Shown: positions 21,481 through 32,584 of the stretch, piece by piece | Numbering within the stretch: the first letter of the stretch is position 1 | Layout of the letters: every line of letters begins with the position of its first letter | Assembly (NCBI RefSeq): GCF_030272615.1 | Contig: NC_081406.1 | Span: 109,439,283-109,503,282 of the forward strand | DNA from: Cryptomeria japonica | Lineage: Eukaryota > Streptophyta > Pinopsida > Cupressales > Cupressaceae | Length of the DNA: 64,000 nucleotides | Reading direction: 5' to 3' | The notes under the pieces: model-generated | The model's database searches: none | Seen by the model: the letters and a program-made list of their open reading frames with translations, nothing else | What the model was told of the DNA's origin: nothing | Program-made: the position numbers and the translations under genes

Positions 21481-22957
21481 CTATCCTGAAATTTTCCTTT
21501 GGTTGGTTTTTGCAATATTTTGGCTTTTTGTTGTGAGTTTTTCAGTTGTGATGGATGATTTTCTGAAGTAGTAAATGCAAGCATAGCACCAAAGAGATAG
21601 CCATTTTGCTTAATCTAACAAAAAATGTATGTTTTGCGAGGATGTGTTCAAATCCCCAATGTTTTAACAGGTTTGGATACAAATAATACACTTCAAGAAG
21701 ACTCTTTATTCAAAGGTCATAAGTAACATCATAGCCCACTAGTATCGATACTTCGTCAGCTCAAACAGCCGTGTCACCCCCTAGAGGGCACCCATTTTTT
21801 TGCCTTTTGCCAGAAATTAACCCAAAGTGAATTTCTTCACAATTGAGTAGTTATCTTGGGAGATATATGGTGAGCGATCTTGGGGGCAGATTCTTCCCCA
21901 CCCTTGCACTATGATATTACAAATGTCTGGTTACTGACTCAGCTCAAGGTTTCTATTTCTATGGTTTGTAATCAGGCTTCCTGTTTGGTCGTCAGTGATA
22001 AACTCCCTTAGGAGGCTTCCCAACCTTTAGAACAAAGGCTTTACATATCTCAAGGATACTGGGGGAAGGCTAATCGCTGCACGCAACCATTGGAAAGGAC
22101 TTTCGTCACTTTCCACTTTTGATTATAGTGGGTTGGAACACTTGGCATCAAAGCCATTTCCCACTTAGGTCGTTCCCTTCACACTGGCCATAAATGGCTT
22201 TAAGAGTTGATTCCAACTCCTTGGGAAGGCAGGCCTGCTAAAGGATTTATTGCTTGAAGTAAAGAAAGCTTTAAGAGTGGTCTGGATTTTTGATCACCCA
22301 GTTAAGGGGAGAGCATATTCCTTCCACTTTCAAGACAAGGCAAACAAGTTGTTCTTTTTAATCTTTTAAAGCAATGATTTGTTAATCCTATATGGAGATG
22401 TTTCTCCATGAAAACATGGTGTTCTTTTTAACTTTTCAAGGCAATGATTTTCAGATTTACAGAAAATAAATGGTCAACAAAGTAAATCGCTTCGAAAGGG
22501 GAAGATCTTCCCTTTTTAAGTTTGTAAATGACCTTTGAACTTTGTGTGATTATTTAATTTACCAAAATTAAAGATGGATCCTTTTATGCACCAAAGGATG
22601 GTGAAATTCTTTTTAAGCCTTTTGATTTGCAAATTTGTTCTCCTAGAAAAGCAAAAATGATGGTTTTTGTTGTTCCTTTTAAAGCCCAAAACAAAGTGAG
22701 TTCAATTTTATTTTTTTAAACAAGAAATTAAAAGAATTCAAACTTTTAACTAACTTGGCTAAGTTAGTAAAAAAATTCAAACTATTTTAAATCCTCACTA
22801 AAAATAAAATAAAATGATCTCCCTAGCTTGCAAGAAACTGTCAGTAATCCTGCAAAAACAATAAGTAAAGTGATTAGAAAAATACTAGCTTTGTGGACTT
22901 CTACAAGTCTAAATCAGATTTCTGTTACAAAGTAAATCTTGTTTTTTGTCCATGATG

Positions 22958-23222
22958 TGCTACAGGACAAATTGTATGCACTACAAATGGGTGAAATGCT
23001 CTATCAAATAGACCCGATGCGCTAAGCTATTTTCCAAAAGTGCTAAAATGGTTTCTGGATGAGCCGCGCTATTTTTCTCCCGCGCCGAGACCTACAGGAA
23101 AATGTTAGAAATATAATGTGCTAAGGAAAATACTTCACGCGCTGTATGATGGACCCAATGCGCTGAACAGTAAGCAAGATGCGCTAGGCTGTTAACCAGA
23201 TGCGCTGGGGAATGTTTCCCAC
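22958..23222 (-). repeat. Leader word array 2 (about eleven TAGCGCAT-like words)
   Basis: On plus: atgtgctac, atgcactac, atgcgctaa, aagtgctaa, ccgcgctat, atgtgctaa, acgcgctgt, atgcgctga, atgcgctag and atgcgctgg. Spacing is mostly 17-30 bases. Lies close to the primer site, at the start of the gag-pol leader. Confidence 0.8.
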
Positions 23223-23294
23223 ACACTGATTCTTGTTTCCCATGGACCTGCAAAAGTGGTTAAATTCAAAAACTGATTTGATATATGGGGTGAT

Positions 23295-23312
23295 GCCCCA
23301 CGGTGGGTGCTA
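23295..23312 (-). other. Tat-2 primer-binding site
   Basis: Four bases after the 5' LTR end the minus strand reads TAGCACCCACCGTGGGGC. The Tat-1 counterpart reads TGGCACCCACC, with the expected TGG that pairs to a tRNA CCA end. The second base is mutated here. I did not assign the tRNA. Confidence 0.7.
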
Positions 23313-23316
23313 GAAA

Positions 23317-24771
23317 TGTATGCAGGAAAAGCAGGTCGATAGGACTTGAAATGTGAAGAATGGAGTTCTAGGGAGCCTTGCTCACACACCCACAGGACTT
23401 CTTGGTGCAAGCTATGGAGTCATGAAGTCTGGCTCAGCTTTCCAAGGTTGGTTCCATGGTTCTCTATCTCACAAGGTCCGTCAAACCAATGTCTTTTCTC
23501 TTAGATCACTGAGCAAAGTGGTTTAGGGATGACAAATGCAAGAATGAGGGATGCTTGGTTTGATTTTAAGATGAGATGCATCCTAAGCTAGGCATGATCC
23601 TATAAATGCAACAAACTAGTTATAAGATGAAAATATTAGTAAACAAGACTATCCTAGCATGCTATATTAGTTTATGATTAAGCTAAATGATAAGGAACAT
23701 ACTCTAAACATGCATATTTAGATTAATTCCCATTTAAAAGAGAGGCTAAATGATGAGCATAAATGATATATGAAAGCTTGAATGGATTTTAGTATAAGTG
23801 TGATGCTAAAGACTTGGATGATGAAAATGGAGGAATGAGAGCTCTATTTATAGCAAAAATAGGGAAATGAATGGCTAGGATTGAAAGAGGAAATCAAGGG
23901 TTGAGTTTGAAAGTTGGGAATCCATGTTTGCAATTGGCACCAATGAAATGGTGACAATTGTCAACATAAGGTTGGTTGAGAGGAGATGTAAGAAGCATTA
24001 AATGCTTGAGAAGACCTCATGGTTACCCTAGTGGTTAAGGGTTAAGGTTAAGTTAGGGTTATCCAATGGATAAAGCTTTTATCCAAAGGACAAACTCTTG
24101 TGCAAAGGTTTAAGGATAACCATGGTCAAAGCAATAAATGCTTGATGAGACCCTTGTGTTACATGAAGGTTGAGTTTATGGAAATTCTTTAACCATGCTA
24201 AAGGGTTGAGTTAACCATTAATGGTTATGAAGACTTTGGGGACAAATTTGTAAGAGTCCTTCCAAATTTGTGGGTAATGGATAAAGGCTTTAATGCTTTT
24301 AGAAGACTTTACTCCAAATTTAAGAAGTGACCTCCTCAAATTTAGGGAAAGGGGATAATGAATGGGTTTGGGTTAATTAATTAGGATTAGATGGATTCTA
24401 GAAGAAAATAGGAAGAGGGTTAGGATGCAAGCGGGAGGTGTAGGATTTTGCAAGTGGATGAAGGGATAATAGGTTTTAATTGAATAAAATGGATTTAATT
24501 CAATTTGGTTGCAAATGGGGAAATTAAATAAATTAGATTTATTTAATTTAGGATAACTATTTTAATTAAATTTGAATCTAATTAAAAGGTGGATAGGGGA
24601 TTTAATTGAATAAAATGATTTATTCTTTTAAAGAGGTATAGTGAATTTAATTGAGTATTTTACCTAATTAAATAGAGGAATGCGGGTAATTTAATTAAAT
24701 TGGATTTAATTAAATAGAGAAATGAACATAAAATATTCATTTAGGAATATGGTCATTTTTATACGTCTATA
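23317..24771 (-). repeat. Tat-2 5' LTR (1455 bp)
   Basis: Matches 4843-6297 end to end. The outer end reads gtctata where the other copy has gtctaca, so the terminal CA has changed to TA. It is followed at once by the gttcc TSD. Confidence 0.95.
23844..23853 (-). promoter_or_regulatory. TATA box of Tat-2 5' LTR
   Basis: Minus strand CTATAAATAG, about 920 bases from the outer LTR edge and 530 from the inner edge. Would drive the gag-pol transcript leftward. Confidence 0.6.
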
Positions 24772-24776
24772 GTTCC

Positions 24777-25518
24777 TATCGAGCTTCGTGTGATACAAAT
24801 TTTAGGAAATAAAGCGGGTTTCATCTTTCCCCCTTTGTTCTTTTAATAATAAAAATCTCTATACTGAGTGAAAGCTCTATTTCTCAAAGGCTCTTCGTCA
24901 AATTTGTTAGATTTGCCTTGAAGGTACAAGCACATATGATGCAAGAATACTCTATGTGAGAGAAAGAGTTGTTGATTGATATGGGGAATGGTCATATAAA
25001 ATGACCAATGTTGATGTAGATTTGTTGGATGGATACTTTGTTTCAAAAATCAATCTTACTTGTCAAGTAGAGGTTTAGTTTGATTCACCTCCACAACAAA
25101 GTATGTCAAATGATATGAGTCAAGCCTCATGATATAGAGACTTAATTTGATGACTTGAGATAAAACTAGGTATTGATGTTGCTAAGATTGTTGGATGGTG
25201 GAATCTTTGATCACTCTATTTGACATTCCTTAATCTCGTTGGATGAAATCTTATCTCAAGATAGTTGATGATTTGAAAACCATTTTCACAAAGGTACTTT
25301 TTGGATTTGGAAACTCTCTCTCTAAGGTTTCTCTTTGCTCTTTTCTCTTTGTTTTGAACTCATTTTTGAGTGTGATTGATTGATATTTTTGCAAGATATT
25401 TTAATGTTTGTGACAAGAAGACATAACACGCATGAAAACAATGGTCATCCCTATGCTAAAAATTGAGTGTATGTTTTGTGAGGATGTTTTCAAATCCCCT
25501 ATGTTTGTACTAGTTTGA
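24777..25518 (-). other. Tat-1 leader, part adjoining gag
   Basis: Collinear with 20830-21660 of Tat-2 (shared ctcgtcaaatttgttagattt-type blocks), but on the far side of the Tat-2 insertion. Ends at the tttac TSD of NA-1. No ORF of note. Confidence 0.8.
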
Positions 25519-25523
25519 TTTAC

Positions 25524-26662
25524 TGTTAGGTCCAATATGGAAAGCTAATGTACTGAGAGGGGATGGGTGAATCAGTACTTCAAAACTTTTCTTCAATAAT
25601 AACTTTACTGTTATGCATAAACCGAATGGTGTAGTAACATAATATAAAGCTAAAACAAATAGATAACAATCATACATGATTCACTCCATAACACATATAT
25701 TTTGGTTACATAGAAACTCTTGGTTAGAGAGAAAAATTGTGGTGGGGATGGCACCCACAACTTCACTACTGCAATAATAAAGAGTGCTCAGTTAGAACTA
25801 CATGTTTAGCTATTTATGATAGCTTACCCTGTTAGGAGTAACAAGATCTATTAGATCTACCTTGCTAAAGGATTTTACAACACTTATTCTAAATGCTTCA
25901 CCTGGTTAGAGGCTTTACAATTTATAGACTTGATTAGAGTCTTTTACCCTATTAAAGGTTTCTCTTACAACTTCAAAATATTACAATAAATCATTACAAA
26001 TATCTACAACTTTACATCTGAAATGTTATAGTAGATTCTATGTGCTCAGAATAGATTACCTTGCTTACAGCATACCTCGGTAACCCATATAGTAACTCGA
26101 TAAACCCTTCTGTTTACTCTATTTTTTGACTGTTCTTTGAAATCCTTCTCGGTGACCTCTGTGTCTCTGCAACAGTCTTCTTACACTCATACACACACAC
26201 CTTTAATTCTTAACTCATGCTGTATAAATAGATCTCTTATGTCGGTGATCCATTCATTGCTTCGATCTTACAAATATGTTTTATCGAATGAATAACCATG
26301 CAAAATATTTCATTGGTTAGATGACCTCAAAATCATACACAATCTTTAAGTGCAATTTCCAATGTGATAACGGTTCTATGTGCCTCGATCTTGTAACACA
26401 TTTTCATATGTATGTCCAGGTTCAGTGAATCTGGTAACACGTTTCACTCTGTGTATATCAACTCAGTGCGTCATCTTTGCTGCTCGGTAGACATGAAATG
26501 ATACTCGATAGACAGCTCGGTGTAAACTATGCTCTGAGACTATTTTCTTCTGTAACCGACTAGACTGTGCATACCGACTGAATATCTCGGTAGTAGTAAC
26601 TGACTAGAGTATATGGAATAACTTTAAACATAAAACTAATGGCAACTTGATAAGTAGTAACA
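25524..26662 (-). repeat. NA-1 3' LTR (1139 bp)
   Basis: Plus reading tgttaggtcc ... agtagtaaca. Differs from the other copy by scattered substitutions and about 15 bases absent from the right copy (near 26452-26468). Confidence 0.9.
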
Positions 26663-27027
26663 ATCTCCACTTTTGACATTAGTTGAGATGTTTGACAAAA
26701 ACTACTTTCAAAGTTATAACTCAATAATCTATATACTTGCAAAATTTGACTATACTAGTAGTATATACAATAGTCAATGAAATAATATATCCAGATATAC
26801 TCCCCTTATCGATATACTGTACAAAACTCTAATTTTGCATGTTGGTGATCAATGTTCTGTGTGCAGTGCTCTTGATCTTTGCTTACTATCTTGTTCACTG
26901 CTTGGTTCACTACTCTTGGATACTCTGCTTGCTTTGCTTGGTATACTCCCCCTGTATACTATACTCCTTTGTTTGATATTATACTTTGAATACTATATCA
27001 CTCCCCCTTTTTGACAAACATCAAAAC
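26663..27027 (-). other. NA-1 3' non-coding region with polypurine tracts
   Basis: Directly next to the 3' LTR the minus strand reads TGTCAAAAGTGGAGAT, a likely polypurine tract. A second purine run, AAAAAGGGGGAG, follows the ORF2 stop near 27000-27012. No ORF between them. Confidence 0.65.
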
Positions 27028-30000
27028 TTAATTACCATGCGGGGGTGGTAACTGATCAAAAATGGATTTGTACTTGGTCCATGCTTCGCTGAGAGCGACA
27101 AAGAGGGCATTCTTTACACTATCCATTAAAGAATTCTATGCTTGAATATCAGCCAATAATGATATTAATACATCTAGAGTGCTTCCCTCTTGTGTAGTAG
27201 ATAGGGAGGTGGCTCAGTTGATCTGTTCTTGGATAGATGAAAGATGAGGAAGGAATAATGTCTAAAGTGTCATTATATCCATCCCGATCTTGTGTTCTTC
27301 ATTTCTTAGGTCCAATTGTTGAGCCATGAGCTGTTGTAACCTTGTATAAAAATTCTGAATTTAATTTGGCTTGGTGGTCAACTTATTTGAGAGATCGGTG
27401 ATCTCTTTCTCAATTTCCTTTGTTTTATTTTTAATGTCTTTAATGAATAAAGAAAATGTGCAGAGTTTCTGAAATAAATAAAGAATATGCTTGAGTTGAG
27501 GAGTCAACTCAACAATAAATTTGACAAGTTTAACTTTGCCAATAGCTATAGCTTTCTGTACCTCTTCTATCATTTTTGCAATAAGCTATTTGTCTTTTAG
27601 CTTGCTCAAATACTCTGATGCATCTACTCCAGATGTCTCTATCTTAGTTAGGAGTTCATCCGGTTGAATGTGGATGGCTGCATCTGTTGACACTATGGCT
27701 TCAGGTAGCATATCTATTAAGAGTGCTTTCACCTTTTGAAGTACCTTATTTTTCTTTTGAATGGCCATTTGCTTCTCTTGTTCGGCCTTTGCTTTGCATA
27801 GTTCACCGAAATCAATGAGTGCTTGCCCCTTTAATTTTGATATGTCTACATTGGGCAACATTATTGGTTTTGACAAATCAATTTTAAAACTATGCTTTTT
27901 CATCTTCTTTTCTTTACCTTTCACTGATGGGACTAAGATAATGGCTTGTGAGGCTTGATGACCCTCGATAGGTTGCTTGGTAGAGGCAACACTTTGGTCG
28001 GTTTCTTTAGCCTCTGTAGTGTCCTTCGGTGTCTCGGTACTTGGTGTCTCATTTGTAACATTCTTAGTGCTAGAAGGTGCTTGAGATGTCTATTCTTGAG
28101 TAGTACCTTCTCCTATTGTAGACTTGTGACCTTTGGTGCCTTGATCCATGTCATGAGGGGTTTCAGTTGAGACAAGTTGCTTGATCGGTGGATAAGGCTG
28201 AACTTGTTCCAAGACTGATTCACTAGATACAAGTTTTGCATATGCATTTCCTTCTATCATTTCCTGTTCCAGTGCCTCTGTATCCATGACATCTTCATCT
28301 ATTTGAATGGTGTCAGCAGGGTCTTGCTCGGTAACATCAGGATCTTGCTCGGTGACATCAACAATTTCAACTTTAGCTTGCTCACCGACATCCTTGACTT
28401 TAAAGATTTCCTGCCATTTTGCTTTTGTCTCATTTTCCACTTCAATATACAGCCCATTCATCAGTTTTAAGGCTCTCTATTTGACAAGAAACTTTGAGTT
28501 GTAGGTTGTTAGATGTTCTTTTATTTTAGCTACTGACATGTCAGGAAATAGATGAACCAGACTTCTTTCTCTGATCTATTTCTCCGAGTCCATTGCATAC
28601 TTCCACCTATTATCAATATGCAAGTAAAGTTCATTTGGAAGTGACTTAGCTAGTTCCAATGGAGCTAACCGGAATTTTAGAAGTGTGCAGATGACAACTT
28701 CTTCAATTTGTCTCTTTTCATCATTATTTCTGGTTTCATACTTAACATATCTAAATGATCCAAATCCTCCATATTGTTTCAAATTAGGACAAAAGTTTTC
28801 AACACTATGTACATTTACCTTCTTGCTTTTGACAATTTGAAATTTGCTTGCATCCTCTGATTCGGTATCACTAGACTCTTTTGCCAAAATGAGTCTCTGA
28901 GTAGATTTCTTGTAGGTCTTTGTTACCTTGGGAGTAGTAACACTCTTTGTTTTCTTACTTGGTGAAGCTACTGATGCTCTAGTGTTAGGTCACTTTGGAG
29001 GTGGAGTCGGTGAGGCCTTTGATGTGTCCTGTTTCTTTCTCTTCAACACTTTTCCCTTAGGCAATTCATTGCTCAGTGTTATTGCTGCCTCTTGGGCTTT
29101 AGATTCCTCTTCGGTAACGACAATTTTGCCTTTGACAGGTGTAGAGGAAGAGTCTTCTCTGAATTTCTCTGACAATTCCTTTATCATCTTTGTTGCCTTT
29201 CTTGTAGCTTTGGGTACTACAATGCTCATCTTTACCTTTTCCTTCACTTCTTCATAGGTTCCATACCTCAACTCGGTAGCATGTCTTGGCAATGTAAGAA
29301 ATGCATCAATTTGTTGTTGTGTGATGTCAAAATCAGTTTTGTAACCCATCGGTGACAAAGATTGAGTTCTTGGTTCCACAACATTCACATAACAGTAATC
29401 AGTGTCAACTTCAAAATATATGTCATTTTTATATTTCTCCACTAGCTGGGGTGGAATCCGGTACCTGTTATGCATTTTCTCTTGAAATTTACTGAATTAG
29501 TCATCCATAATATCATTGAAATTATCACCTAACTTCTTGATGAAGTCATTGATCTGATGGGTGATTGGTCGGTGTAGTTCCCAAACAACTTTACCGACTG
29601 ATGGAAATAATTTTTCAAAATAGAAAAACATGCATACAAGTAATGATCCAAACTTTAGTGTATTAGTCGAGTTGTTCTTCTTTGTCTTCTTGATGGTGTT
29701 CAGATTCTCAAATAGGTTCTTCAGCAATACCTCACATAGATCAATTTTCATTCCCTTTTTCACAATTTTGTATGCCAAGTCTACTGCTACACAGGGTACA
29801 CTATTTTCCCTTGTTGATTGGAAGAAAAAGTAACCTATAACTCTAATGACAAATTTTAGTTCTTCATCAGTGACATTATTCAGTTTCAATCCTCTGCAAT
29901 CTGATTCCACTCTGGTTAAACAGATCAATTCCTTCTGTGATATCATCTTTTGGGCTCGGGCATGATCATAAATGGGGTAATCGGTAATTAGATGAATGAT

Positions 30001-30390
30001 TTCCTTGGTAATCTTAAATGGTTGCTCTTCTAGCCACATGAAATCATCGTGAACTCTGCTAAGAACAAACTTAACCCACTAGGGTTTGAACACATGGGGA
30101 TAGGTTAGGGCTTTAGTTAATCCCTTGATCTTGATGTCTTCATACTTGCTATTCAATTTACCATCGGTACACAACTCATCATAGGTGTCTTTGATTTCAA
30201 CATGACCGAGTTCTTCAAAATGACATTTGGTGAAGAATCTCACATCCTCGACTAACAACACTCTATCCAGGATGAGTGAAAAAGCGGTTTTGTCATCTGG
30301 TTCAGATGCAACTTTGGGAGTCAAAGAGTATTTTAGTGAGGGCTTCTCTACATTCTTGACACTAATGGGATCTTGGATCTTAGATGCCAT
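27028..30390 (-). pseudogene. NA-1 ORF2, unknown function, one 3.36-kb frame with about eleven stops
   Basis: From the ATG at 30390 (MASKIQDPISVKNVEKP) to a TAA at 27028-27030 the same frame carries coherent protein with no indel. Interruptions are TAG, TAA or TGA (near 30080, 29498, 28991, 28577, 28479, 28091, 27587 and 27362, and three more before the end), all explainable by C-to-T. N-terminal third: mixed helical domain (EQPFKITKEIIHLITDYP, RVESDCRGLKLNNVTDEELK). Middle: a Lys/Ser/Thr/Pro-rich linker and VENFCPNLKQYGGFGSFRYV. C-terminal third: acidic and Gln-rich stretch, then a Lys/Glu coiled-coil-like region (KAKAEQEKQMAIQKKNKVLQ). I do not recognise the family. Position resembles the extra 3' ORF of some sireviruses, but no signal peptide or clear membrane anchor is seen. 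Confidence 0.7.
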
Positions 30391-30525
30391 TGTAGATTTT
30401 AGATAAAAGCTAACAAAGAATCCTTAGGGTTTCAGGATTTCAAATGACTGACGCTTTATACGTAGCAGATAATGGCAACTAGATAAGATCGGTAAATCAA
30501 CTTAACAATGCGTTGAGATTGATGT

Positions 30526-31975
30526 TTTATATAGGAATTCAAAAATCATCAAAGCAATAGAAACATTAAACTAGCTCAATCACAAAACCAGAATGCAATG
30601 ACAAGAATCCTAAAAACACTCAATAGAGATACTGAAAATAAGACATTCAATTCAAATGCAAACCATCGCAAACGTGAATGTCTCCTCCATGATTCTCCAT
30701 TGTCCTTCTTTCTCCTTCAAATTGCTTTGTTTTGTGGATCTCACCTTCAAGTGCATAAGCATAATGTGAGAGCAAGATTGACAAGACGGCAGCGCAAGAA
30801 TACTAGAAGCGTGATTGATTCGGGGATCGATTCGAAAAGTGATTAATTGGGATTGAAGAAATTCATCCAATTTATAGATAAATTAGAGAAAAGACAAGAT
30901 TAGCATGAAGAGATTTGAAAGGAAATTTCAAATCAAGAATGACAAATTATGACAAATTGGCACTTTCTATGCGAAATTGATTGATTGATAATTATGACAA
31001 ATTGCTATGTCAAAATTGATTGATTGACAAATTATGACAAAATTGACATGTCATTCCCATGAAATTAGGAGAAATAGGAGAAATTAGAAAATTAGATGAA
31101 TTAGAAATTAGGAAATTAGAAAATTGACGAAAATTAGGAATTAGGAGAAATTAATAAATTGGAAAATTAGGTAAATTAATTAATAATTTTTCATTCATTA
31201 ATTAATTCACAAAAAGAGAGAGGAATTAATTAGCCAATTAAATAAATATTTAATTGTGACAATAAGACTTAGGATAAATAAATAAATTATTTAACCTAGA
31301 GGGAAAATGACAAACAAGATTAAATGAATAAATCATAAAACCTTAGAAGATGAATTAGAAATGCAAGGGCGACAATTAGGTCCTTAACAAAAGATAATTG
31401 ATTCGATCATGATTCTGATTAACAAAGGACCAATGCTGACAAACGATTGAGATTGGTTGACAAATTAACCAAGATTGATAAAGAGACCAAATTGATAGGT
31501 GCCAATTGACAAGGAACAATGACTAATTGATCCAAATTGACACGATTGAAGAGAACAACGATCGATGACAAATCGATCGCAAAATTGACGAGATTGACAA
31601 GAGGACAAGGATCGATGATGAATCGATCACAAAATGACAAGATCTACAAGAGGACAAGGATCGATGACGAATTGATCACAAAATGACAAGATCGACAAGA
31701 GGACAAGGATCGATGACGAATCGATCGCAAAATGACAAGATTGACAAGAGGACAAGGATCGACCAAAATTATGACTGAAGATTGCTATCAACAAGACCTA
31801 ATTTGAAAGAGATAAAAATGAGGAATGTAAAAGAAGGACTCGATGCTCGCAAATGATAAAGACCAAGTGTGCGACATAGAAGAAATGTTAATGTGATGCA
31901 AAAACCCTAAAATAAGGCAATGTGCCAATGTTAAAGTATGACTCCGCAAGCGTTGACCATTTTTAGATGTCTACA
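30526..31975 (-). repeat. Probable solo LTR of a Tat-type element inside NA-1
   Basis: The right end reads gaccatttttagatgtctaca, resembling the Tat-2 LTR end (ggtcatttttatacgtctaca). The 5 bases gatgt follow at 31976-31980 and also precede position 30526. The length (1450 bp) is close to the 1455 bp of Tat-2. A minus-strand TATA-like stretch (tctataaatt) lies near 30870. The left end lacks the expected TG, so the boundary is uncertain. Confidence 0.4.
31551..31763. repeat. 49-bp tandem repeat, about four copies
   Basis: The unit around caagaggacaaggatcgatg and cgatcacaaaatgacaagat recurs at 31598, 31647, 31696 and 31745, a constant 49-bp period. More diverged units are visible back to about 31510. 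Lies in the AT-rich part of the probable solo LTR. Confidence 0.85.
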
Positions 31976-31980
31976 GATGT

Positions 31981-32584
31981 AAATACCTTGAATTTGCTTT
32001 GTAGGAGGTTTCATCGCCTTAGATTCGCTTTTCTCTGCTCTCTCGAAAACTTGGCAAGTGAAAATGCTTTTAAGTACACATTATTCCTTATCTGGCTTCA
32101 TGCAGGTTAGGTCAAAAACATTAAATGCTCTCGGTTTCACTTTAACTTTCTTTCCTTTTTCCACATTAACCAAGTAACCAAACTTCCTTCATTCACCAAC
32201 TAGATAGGTTTCCTGTATACACTGACTTGACAGTTTTCCTATATAGTGCTTCAAAAGACTTTGATAGAATTTCAAACTTACTATTACATCTTAATTATGC
32301 AGATTTTGAATTAATGTACATAATAAAATAGGAACTATTAAGTTTTAACCTTGAGAGAATGCAGTCCCTTCATACCTTTACAAATTAATTTAGAATAGGT
32401 GCACCTAACTCAGTAGGTAAGGTGCTTTCTTCATTTGACACAATTTCCTTCTTTTTCTAAATCATCTTTAATTTTTTTTTTTAATTTCCTCAGTGTCTTT
32501 TCTAGGTTGATCTCTGCAATCTCCAGCTAAGTGTCCAACTTTGTGACAATGAAAATATGCCATACCAAGATTTCTCCATGATCT
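31981..32584 (-). other. NA-1 spacer between ORF1 and ORF2
   Basis: Non-coding, T-rich on plus. Its right end (32584 to about 32470) still reads in the ORF1 frame beyond the ORF1 stop, with a further degenerate knuckle FHCHKVGHLAGDCR and a Lys-rich tail. So ORF1 was once longer, and its TGA probably arose from CGA. Confidence 0.6.

Larger units (their letters stand above)
20805..23294 (-). other. Tat-2 untranslated leader (about 2.5 kb)
   Basis: Lies between primer site and gag with no ORF longer than about 85 codons. It is AT-rich, with conserved blocks shared with Tat-1 (about 20850-21000 and 21690-22500 match 24880-25500 and 34960-35800). Two stretches hold TAGCGCAT-type words. Ogre-type elements often carry an extra ORF upstream of gag; none is visible here. 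Confidence 0.75.
4843..24771 (-). mobile_element. Tat-2: complete 19.9-kb Tat/Ogre-type Ty3/gypsy retrotransposon with antisense PMD gene
   Basis: Bounded by two 1455-bp LTRs in the same orientation and by a perfect 5-bp TSD, gttcc, at 4838-4842 and 24772-24776. Minus-strand order: 5' LTR, primer site, 2.5-kb leader, gag, protease, G-patch, RT, RNase H, second (archaeal-type) RNase H, integrase, a 3' region containing a plus-strand PMD gene, polypurine tract, 3' LTR. The two-RNase H layout marks the Tat/Ogre lineage. By eye the LTRs differ at about 33 sites (about 2%), so insertion is fairly recent. It also carries an internal 1.18-kb duplication around an inverted LTR fragment. It sits in Tat-1 just upstream of gag. 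Confidence 0.95.

Noticed and set aside
21333-21584. Minus-strand ORF in the Tat-2 leader considered as an Ogre-type ORF1
   Set aside because: Only 83 codons, overlaps the word array, no similarity to the Tat-1 leader in protein terms.
27028-30390. NA-1 ORF2 considered as an envelope-like gene or a host gene
   Set aside because: No signal peptide or clear membrane anchor, no introns, and it sits inside a TSD-bounded element; left as unknown.
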